Shown here in pieces: positions 56,601-64,000 of a stretch of 64,000 nucleotides of DNA (its first letter is position 1; each line of letters begins with the position of its first letter). This DNA comes from Posidonia oceanica (taxonomy: Eukaryota; Streptophyta; Magnoliopsida; Alismatales; Posidoniaceae): contig JAZBRS010000014.1 in NCBI GenBank assembly GCA_037176725.1, positions 75,002,501 to 75,066,500 of the forward strand, written 5' to 3'. A program made the translations under genes and the position numbers. Below the pieces are notes generated by a model. The model did no database searches, was not told the origin of the DNA, and saw nothing but the letters and a program-made list of their open reading frames with translations.

Positions 56601-59600
56601 CTTTTCCTTCTTCTTCTTCTTCTTCTTTTTTCATTCTTTTTTCTCTTTTTTTCACCTTTTTTTCTTCAACCGGCCCAAGCCCACAATCTCCTCCTTCTTT
56701 CCTTTTTTCCTCCTTCCCTCTCTCCCGCCCAATCTTCCTCAAAAAAACCCAACACCCAAACCTCCTCTGCATCCACACCTCCTCCTTAGACCAAACCTAA
56801 ACCATCACCCCAATTCCTCACCATTCTCCCCCTTGAACCCAGACCATCACCTAAATGCCAGACCCACACCACACCAACAGACCAACACCATATTCTCTCC
56901 TCCTACCGAACCCAGACCAGCATCTTCCTCAAAAAAACTTGCACCCAACTCTCTCCCGAACCCAAGCACAGACCAGCAGCTAAACCCCGAGCCCAGGTGA
57001 ACCCAGACCACCCTCACCTCACCCTCTCGGACCTCTCCTCTCCCTCAGACCCAACACCCAACACAGCTCATCACAGACCACCTCCAGCTCACAATTCACC
57101 TCAGTCCACCCCCCACTTACTCCACCTGACGTCCTCCAAGACTTCTTTGGCCAACCTCGAACCGATCCACCCTCTCAATGGTCACAGCAGTGCCCTTGCC
57201 CTCGCGTCACCACCGTCCGGCCTTCACCCTCACACACAGAGCCTACCATAGCCCAGAAATTTGGGTTTGAGCAATGACTTCGTTGCCCAAGCTTCTGCCA
57301 CCCCTCCAGACCTCGAGCCACGTCCCCTCTCCCACCCAGTAGCCCCCAATTGCCCGTGCGAGCTCTGTGCATCCCGTGATCCATTTTCGAACCCAATGCA
57401 CCCAACAAAACCAGAGGATTTTCCCAACGACTCAGACCACCACACCCACTTCTGAGAGCATCCTGAGCTTCGTGAGAGCTCCCTCGAGCGATCCCCTACC
57501 TCCCCACCACTTCCAGAGCACCAGAATGCCCAGACGACCCCTCTGCACCCAACGCTGGAGAGCAGAGACCTCCTCCAGGCCCGACGCTGCGCAGCCGCTC
57601 CCTCGCCATCTAGGAAGCATCGTGCCGATCCTAGGAGCACGCCGGACCCTTCACAGAGCTCTGCGACCGCTCCAGCCCCGCTCCCCACCTCTGCCTTGCA
57701 GCTCCGACGATCTCCGCGTCGTCAGCCCGCTCTGGACAACGCCTTAGTTAGCTTCTTCATCCCGGAGGTTTGCCTGAACCCCCTCTTGCTCACTGGCCCT
57801 TTACATGTGCTTTTTGTTGCTTGTGCGTGCTTCCAGAGGTCGCTAGACCTCTCCTTCTTCCCCGGCCACGACGCCAGCATGTGCAGAGCTCCGCCACGTC
57901 TGGTTTCCTCCTTGCATGACACTGTAGCAACGCATGTTTTTATTTTTTCGTTTCATTTACATTACATTAAAGTACATTAGTTTCTTTTATTTACATGTTA
58001 GTCCTTTATTTATTTAAAGCACTGTGCTTGCATATAGTTAGCTGTTTTATTCTGCCTATTTGCGTATGGGTCCTCTGCTGTGTTAGTTAACATGTGTTTA
58101 TTTGGATTATTTGCAGCTTAGCCCTCATGCTTATTTTATCTGCAACTTGATCCTGTTATAGTTGATATTTCATTTAATCTCTCATTTAACTATATTGCAT
58201 TAATGAAAAATACTGCAGCTTTGTTTATTTGCTTTCAAGTCCCTCTAAACAGCTGTAGTTTTTGGTCATTTGCACCCGGGCCCTTGTGTTTATCTTATTA
58301 GCAATCTGATCCTCTCTAGTTGATGAATGTGATTTAATTTGAATTTCATATCATATTGCATTGCATAAATTGTTTGCAGGTTCTTTTAAATTACTTTTGG
58401 GTCCAACAACTGTGAATCCTTTTATGTTTTTTTCTCTGTTGTTTTGCATCTAGGTCCTTAAGCTTCTTGAAATCACATCTGGGTCCTCTGATTGTTAGAT
58501 TCGATTTAATTCAGCATTTAGAACATTATTGCATTACATAAAACCCCAGCATGTTTCATTTATTGCATCTCAGTCCCCTGGAAATGTGTTGTGCCTTGTG
58601 TTTTCTTGTTTTTAAGCCTTGGATTTTAGTTTAATTGCATTTGGGCCCTTTGTGCATCAACTGTGGCATGTGTTTGTTTCATTTTGGGCTTGTTGTTTGG
58701 TCCAGAGGTTTCTGTTATTTACATCTAGGTCCTTCTGAGCTTCAAAATGCCCCCCAGGTTTTCTGTTTTGTCCTACAGTTAGGCCCTTAGCTTTTTTAAA
58801 GCTTGCATGTAGATCCTTCCAATGCTTTGTGGTTTCAATGTGGCTTTCTTCTAGCTTTGCTTTCAAACATAGATGCCTGTTTAGGTTGCACCCAGGTTTT
58901 TAAACATAACTGTGGCTGTGCATGCTTGATCTTTTCTGGATTTGCTATTTAGTCTTGGTTTTCCTGAAAATTGCACATGGGTCCCTGGGACCATCTTTTG
59001 TGGTTTTTAAATGCTTCTTGGCTTTGTTTTTCCTGTCCAAACTTTTCCAAAGTTGCATGAGGATCCCTTGTAGGTTTTCTTTTTGGGATTTGTGCCAGTT
59101 TGCTGGTTTTGCATCTTAGCCCATAAGTTTTCTAAAAATTGCATCTAGGTCCTTTATTGACCAATTGCATGTTTGCCTTGTGTCTTTGTTGCATCTGTCC
59201 CCTGTTACCCTCACATATTGTTGCACTTGCACCCCTGCATGCACCTATCATGTTTGCACTGCACTTTTGCCATGTTTTGCACATAAGCCCCTGCACTTTT
59301 CCCTATTTGCACATAGGTCCTTTGCTTGCATTTTTACATGCATTGCACCCATACATCATTGCACTTAGCATCTTAGCACACTTTTGAGTACCTTTAGCTC
59401 CCTTGTATGTGGGAGGCCCTGTTCTGCACACCCCTAGGGACTTTTTGCACTTAGATCCCTTCCTTTCCTTGGCCCTTGGACCTTCTGCCTTGAAGTCTGG
59501 ATAACTTCCGATCGGACCGTCGGATCTTCGCAACCAAGCTACCCGGATCATCCTGGTAGAGCGGACTTTCATGCTGACCAAGGTTACCTAAGATCAGGCC

Positions 59601-60013
59601 TCAGATCTTCAAGGTAAGTATCTGAATCATTGCATATCATTTGTTGCCTGTCATTAGTATTGCATGCATTGTTTTTCGCACCTTGTTTTCCGCGCATGTA
59701 GATTAGGGCTTCTCCTCTTGCCTATCTACTCTACTTCCTCTTTTCGCGTCTTCTTAGTGTCTTTGGGTTGAGTTTTCCCTCGGATTCACTACTGATCGCG
59801 ACCTTCTTCCCCCTTTTCCACGATCCGATTGCACAGTGAGCTTTAGGCAGCGTGCGAGACACATCGTGGGACGGTTTAGTGGGAAACAGTTGCAGGATAG
59901 TGGTGATCCCTTCGCTTGCTTTCTTTCCTATTTGCAGGTCTTCACACCCGCATTGCGTGGTCCTTATCCGATGTTTGTTTCACACTCACATCGCTTGTCT
60001 CCCCTTTGCATCC

Positions 60014-60050
60014 GGGCTGGCAGCCCTAAGTGCCCAGTTGACGCCCGTCA
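60014..60050 (+). repeat. two-hairpin module in C 3' LTR
   Basis: GGGCTGGCAGCCC and TGACGCCCGTCA occur as in the 5' LTR copy at 37504-37540, just before the 91-bp array. Confidence 0.7.
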
Positions 60051-60065
60051 TATCGTCTAATCTTC

Positions 60066-60846
60066 CCCTTTGCTTGTCATACCCCTGCATTGCGTGGCTT
60101 TTCCGATGTTTTGCTTTCATGTTTGCATCGCTTGTTTTCCACTCGGATTTGCTTTCCCCTTTGCTTGTCCTACCCCTACATTGCGTGGCTTTTCCGATGT
60201 TTTGCTTTTACGTTTGCATCGCTTGTTTTCCGCCCGGATTTGCTTTCCCCTTTGCTTGTCATACCCCTGCATTGCGTGGCTTTTCCGATGTTTTGCTTTT
60301 ACGATTGCATCGCTTGTTTTCCGCTCGGATTTGCTTTCCCCTTTGCTTGTCATACCCCTGCATTGCGTGGCTTTTCCGATGTTTTGCTTTCACGTTTGCA
60401 TCGCTTGTTTTCCGCCCGGATTTGCTTTCCCCGTTGCTTGTCATACCCCTGTATTGCATGGCTTTTCCAATGTTTTGCTTTTACAATTGCATCACTTGTT
60501 TTCCACTCGGATTTGCTTTCCCCTTTGCTTGCCATACCCCTGCATTGCGTGGCTTTTCCGATGTTTTGCTTTCACGTTTGCATCGCTTGTTTTCTGCTCA
60601 GATTTACTTTCCCCTTTGCTTGTCATACCCCTGCATTGCGTGGCTTTTCTGATGTTTTGCTTTTACGTTTGCATCACTTGTTTTCCACCCGGATTTGCTT
60701 TCCCCTTTGCTTGTCGTACCCCTGCATTGCGTGGCTTTTCCGATGTTTTGCTTTTACGTTTGCATTGCTTGTTTTCCGCCCGAATTTGCTTTCCCCTTTG
60801 CTTGTCGCACCCCTGCATTGTGTGGTTTTGTCGGCATTTTGTTTTA
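60066..60846 (+). repeat. 91-bp tandem array in C 3' LTR (about 8.5 copies)
   Basis: This has the same unit as 37556-38515, with unit starts near 60068, 60159, 60250, 60341, 60432, 60523, 60614, 60705 and 60796. It has two units fewer than the 5' LTR. Confidence 0.95.
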
Positions 60847-61483
60847 ATCGCTTGCATTTGCATTAGGGCAGTGATGCTTACTGCCTGGAGTTCTCACGAA
60901 CCAAGGTTCGTCCAGTTCGGAACACAGACAGCGCTGCTGAGCACTTAGATTGCACGTTTAATTCCTTGTACGTATTTTAACACTTAGAGCACACATTTGA
61001 GCATCTAATTAGGCATTCGTGGCACTTAGGCATCCAAAGCATGTATTTTCCCTCAAAAGCGAGCGTAAGCCTAGAAAGACCGCTTCTCGGGCGTGTCGGA
61101 GGTGCCTAACACCTTCCCCACGCTTAACAGGAGTCCTTACCCTTTCTCTGGCCCACAATGACCCTTTTGCCCTCGTCCTTGGCACGAGACATCCTCTTTG
61201 CATAGCATTTTCATTGCCTTGCATCTATTTGTGTGGTTTTGCCTGTTTTTCATGCATTTCTCCGATTTTCCCTGTCTCCCGACTTAATAGACATGGTGGC
61301 GACTCCCTTTTGTCTTTCCTTTCTTTTTTCTTCTTCCCTTTGGCTTTTCGCCTCTGTTTTACGTGTTTTGAGTTAAGTTTCCTCCTCTGATCACCCGCTA
61401 ATAGTGAACCTAATTTTCCGATTGGTGCACGCGAGCTCTGGCAGCGTCCACGGACGATCGCGAAGCTCCATGGGATTGCTACA

Positions 61484-61488
61484 GCAGG
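61484..61488. repeat. right target-site duplication of element C (gcagg)
   Basis: Exact copy of 33628-33632. Confidence 0.93.
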
Positions 61489-62594
61489 TAGGACCCTGTA
61501 GTTCTTTTAATTACACTTAGGTCCCTGCATTTGCATTCTTGCATGCATTGCATCCCATGTCATTGCATATTGCACTATAGCATCATTTTGAGCATTCTTA
61601 GCTCCCTTGCATGTAGGACACCCTGCATTGCACATACATAGGGGTAACTTGCATTTAGACCCCCACTTAAACCACTTTTTCTGGCCCTTGAGCCTTCTGA
61701 CTTGAAACCTGAATAACTTTTGATCGGACCGTTGGATCTTCACGATCTAACTGCCTAGGTCTCCCTGGTTGAATGATCTTTCATTCTAACCAATGTTATC
61801 TCAAATCAGGCCTCAGATCCTTAAGATAAGCCCATCTGAATCACTGCATAGCACTCATTGCCTAATCATTTGCATTGCATGCAGCGTTTTCGAGATCTGT
61901 CTTCTCGTGCATGTAGATTAGGCTTTACCGCTCCTGCTTTCGTTTTCCATGTTGCATGTCGCTTTGCATTTGCATGGTTTACCGCTGTTTTGTTTTATCG
62001 ACTGCATTTGCATTTAGGGCAGTGATGCTTACTATTTGGAGTTCTTACGAACCAGGGCTTGCCCGTTCGGAACACTGACAGCACTGCTGAGCACATAGAT
62101 TACACGTTTAATTCCCTGCACACATTTCAACACTTAGAGCATTCATTTGAGCATGTAATTAAGCATTCATAGGATTTAGGCATTCACATCATGCATCTTC
62201 CGGTGTATGCGAGCGTAAGCCTAGAAAGACCGATTCTCGGACGTATTGGGGGTGCCTAACACCTTTCCCATGCGTAATAGGAGTCTTGGCACGTAATGAC
62301 TAAATCGCCCTTATCCTAGGCACGAGTCACATTTGCATAGCATTTGCGTTCTTTTCTCTTTCTTTCTTTCTGTTTGCATGATTTCTCATACTTTCTCCGA
62401 TTTTCCTTGTCTCTCAATTTAATAGACACGGTGGCAACTCTGATTTAGTCTTATCTTTGTTTTTCCTCTTTTTCCAGTGTTTCCGAGTAGAGTATCCCTC
62501 TTCGGGTCCTGTCGCTAATAGTGAACCTAATTCCGATCGGTGCACGCGAGCTTTGGCATCGTGCATCGACGATCCGAATTTCGAGATTACTACA
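61489..62594 (+). repeat. element B 3' LTR, remainder
   Basis: This continues the B LTR from taggaccctgtagttc (matching 14077 onward of the 5' LTR) to the terminal ATTACTACA. A short deletion near 62286 relative to 14870-14890 removes a cctt...ctct string. Confidence 0.92.
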
Positions 62595-62599
62595 CATAC
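62595..62599. repeat. right target-site duplication of element B (catac)
   Basis: Matches catgc at 9931-9935 with one G-to-A difference. It is followed by ttttataaagc of element A's LTR. Confidence 0.88.
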
Positions 62600-64000
62600 T
62601 TTTATAAAGCTATCCACATTTTCTAGAAACATGTGCATTCACAAATACATTGCCAATCCATCTCAAATTCACACTCACACACACATCGATTCCAAATCAA
62701 ATCAAACACCCTGGCCATAGGTGAACGACACCAGTCACAAGTAGTTGCAGATGACACATGCATCTCTCGGCTGCAATGCTACAGAGGACTACCTCGTGTG
62801 GGAGAACAATCCGCTCCGGGAACTCAGCCCTCAATTTATATCAAGATCATTTCCATGATCAACATTATTATCAACACGGGGTTATGCACTCTAGCGCCCC
62901 TTGGTGCCCGAGCGTCTGGGGACTCTAACCCCAGCCCCAGCCAGCACCGGCACAGAGGGTAATCTGTCTGTTTCAACGGGTCCTGCTGTACCGCTAACCT
63001 CACCCGAGGCTATCTGACTCTCGAACCATCGAGTGTATTCAAACACCCCTCTCTACCAATTAGAAGCTTCAGTTTATTGGTCCTTCCAAAACCACAGAAA
63101 CCATTTTCAAACTCTTTTCACAAACATGCATTTCTTTTCCAAAGTCTTTTGGAAATCTTTTCAAAATCATTTCTCATAATCCACCAATCTCACATCTCAT
63201 CAAAACATCCATAAAACCATCTCAAACCATAATAAAGCCAAATGCATCAAAAACCCAAATTTTTCTTCTTTAGAAACCATTTTTCCCCTGATTCAGATGA
63301 CCGAAATCCACCGGTCGACCGAAATCTATGTCCAAGTTCAGATTTTAGACCTAAAACGGAATACCAAAATTGTCACTGGTCGACCGAAATTCCCTGATTC
63401 GGAAGATCAAAATCTACCGGTTGACCGTTTCTGGGTTCTAGTCTAAATCTGACAGCAAAACGGAAAATCGATATGGACCGGTGTACCGATTTCCTACAGA
63501 AATCAGCATACCGTTCAAAAACGGGGTACCGTTCTGGGCGATTTCTGAAAATAAAAATAGTACTCAAACTAAATCGCCCGGACTTGGAACCTCAATCGAT
63601 TCCACCACAAAAATCCACAAATCACACGTAAATACTAGAATCAAAGCCTTGCTCGTGATCTACACTTGAGCACAAAAATCAAATCAATCCATGCATTGTA
63701 CATCAAGATATAAAATCACAAAGCTCAGAGGTTCAAATAAAACTCATTTCCATTCAATCCACATTTCTATCAAAAACCATTCAAAACCAAATAAAATCCT
63801 ACAATTATCATGGCATAGCTAGAACCCACTCCAAATCACATTTTAAGCTCAATTGAAAGGAAAAGAAGAGGGGAGAGCATGTACAACTCCAACGAACTCT
63901 TCTCCTCCAACTCCGGTCTCCGGTGAGCAACTCCGCCTCCACAGGCCGCCGGGCACAAGACCACCTCTCTGGCTCACCTTCCGCTCCTCCTCCAAGCACT
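62600..64000 (-). repeat. element A 5' LTR, remainder (truncated by window end)
   Basis: This matches 3336-4737 of the 3' LTR with scattered substitutions. About 353 bp up to the TG/CA end remain outside the window. There is no other gene. Confidence 0.92.

Larger units (their letters stand above)
33633..61483 (+). mobile_element. element C: Ogre-like (Tat clade) Ty3/Gypsy retrotransposon, 27.85 kb
   Basis: This is a complete plus-strand element with perfect 5-bp target duplication: 5' LTR 33633-39155, internal region 39156-55187, 3' LTR 55188-61483. The gene order equals that of element B, and the proteins are clearly homologous, but the outer LTR ends differ (TGTAGATACCCC here, TGTTGACACCCC in B). 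The LTR 3' portions, primer site and polypurine tract are shared, so the two are sister subfamilies. At almost 28 kb it is larger than the Ogre elements I know of (about 22-25 kb). It sits inside B and is therefore the youngest layer, yet its ORFs also carry stops and frameshifts. Confidence 0.93.
55188..61483 (+). repeat. element C 3' LTR (6296 bp)
   Basis: This matches the 5' LTR (33633-39155) but is about 770 bp longer. It has an extra segment at about 55637-56600 and about two fewer units of the 91-bp array. Divergence from the 5' LTR is uneven: scattered differences in 56700-57900, and about 460 bp with almost no difference at 59057-59519. Confidence 0.93.
9936..62594 (+). mobile_element. 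element B: Ogre-like (Tat clade) Ty3/Gypsy retrotransposon, interrupted by element C
   Basis: This is a plus-strand element. Its 5' LTR is 9936-15193, its internal region is 15194-29489, and its 3' LTR is 29490-33632 continuing at 61489-62594. The stretch 33633-61488 is element C plus its duplicated target. Without C the element is about 24.8 kb. Tat-clade membership follows from the second, archaeal-type RNase H between RT-RH and integrase. Ogre-like character follows from the giant LTRs, the tRNA-Arg-type primer site and the tandem repeats in front of the 3' LTR. It differs from the classic Ogre description in having an accessory ORF downstream of integrase rather than an evident extra ORF upstream of gag. 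It carries many stops and frameshifts. Confidence 0.9.
2948..64000 (-). mobile_element. element A: Tekay/Del-type chromoviral Ty3/Gypsy retrotransposon, interrupted by element B
   Basis: This is a minus-strand LTR retrotransposon. Its left LTR (3' LTR) is 2948-5090 and its right LTR (5' LTR) starts at 9569. Between them the order in element direction is primer site, gag, protease, RT, RNase H, integrase, chromodomain. The right LTR is broken at 9935 by element B and resumes at 62600, so 9936-62599 does not belong to A. The LTRs begin TGTAATATC and end GGCGTGACA in element direction. The primer site matches initiator-Met tRNA. A C-terminal chromodomain and this LTR and primer-site combination point to the Tekay (Del) lineage. 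Every ORF carries nonsense changes, so the copy is dead. About 350 bp of the 5' LTR lie outside the window. Confidence 0.9.

Noticed and set aside
1..64000. tRNA, rRNA or other structural RNA genes
   Set aside because: None recognised by eye. The tRNA-like strings are primer-binding sites of 12-18 nt only.

Overview
This is plant nuclear heterochromatin: an angiosperm repeat island with no intact host gene. The evidence is a chromodomain-bearing Ty3/Gypsy element (Tekay/Del type, initiator-Met tRNA primer site), two very large Tat-clade Ty3/Gypsy elements resembling Ogre (LTRs of 5.3 to 6.3 kb, tRNA-Arg-type primer site, two RNase H domains), and a plant-type hAT transposase relic. The species cannot be named from this sequence.

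The layout is a four-layer nest. A decayed hAT transposase-like gene (1917-2947, minus strand) is cut by element A, a minus-strand Tekay-like retrotransposon. Its 3' LTR is 2948-5090, its pol and gag run leftward through 5133-9430, and its 5' LTR starts at 9569. That 5' LTR is split at 9935 by element B and resumes at 62600, running past the window end by about 350 bp. Element B (plus strand, starts 9936, ends 62594) has its 5' LTR at 9936-15193, its internal region at 15194-29489 and its 3' LTR from 29490. B's 3' LTR is split at 33632 by element C (33633-61483, 27.85 kb) and resumes at 61489. C has its 5' LTR at 33633-39155, its internal region at 39156-55187 and its 3' LTR at 55188-61483. 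Target-site duplications support both inner insertions: catgc/catac for B and gcagg/gcagg for C. A's left duplication is probably ataat.

B and C are related copies with the same gene order: leader, gag (variant CX2HX4HX4C knuckle), retropepsin, a G-patch-like motif, a Ser/Ala/Pro-rich acidic spacer, RT, degenerate RNase H, intact archaeal-type RNase H, integrase, about 1.3 to 1.7 kb non-coding, an accessory ORF of about 395 codons (DUF7745/plant-mobile-domain-like) in the position of a retroviral env, then a long 3' untranslated region made of tandem repeats, a polypurine tract and the LTR. All coding regions are pseudogenes. Many stops are TAG where the sister copy keeps CAG or TGG, as expected from deamination of methylated cytosine.

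The most unusual structure is in the 3' regions of B (28066-28975) and C (52780-54205). These arrays consist of dozens of short inverted repeats whose two arms change together (GATAAG/CTTATC, GATAGG/CCTATC, GATGG/CCATC, GATGA/TCATC). Also notable are a 91-bp tandem array in C's LTRs with different copy number in the two LTRs, a short two-hairpin module shared by C's LTRs and both 3' regions, and a conserved AG|GTACCTGAAG junction just upstream of the accessory ORF that may be a splice acceptor.
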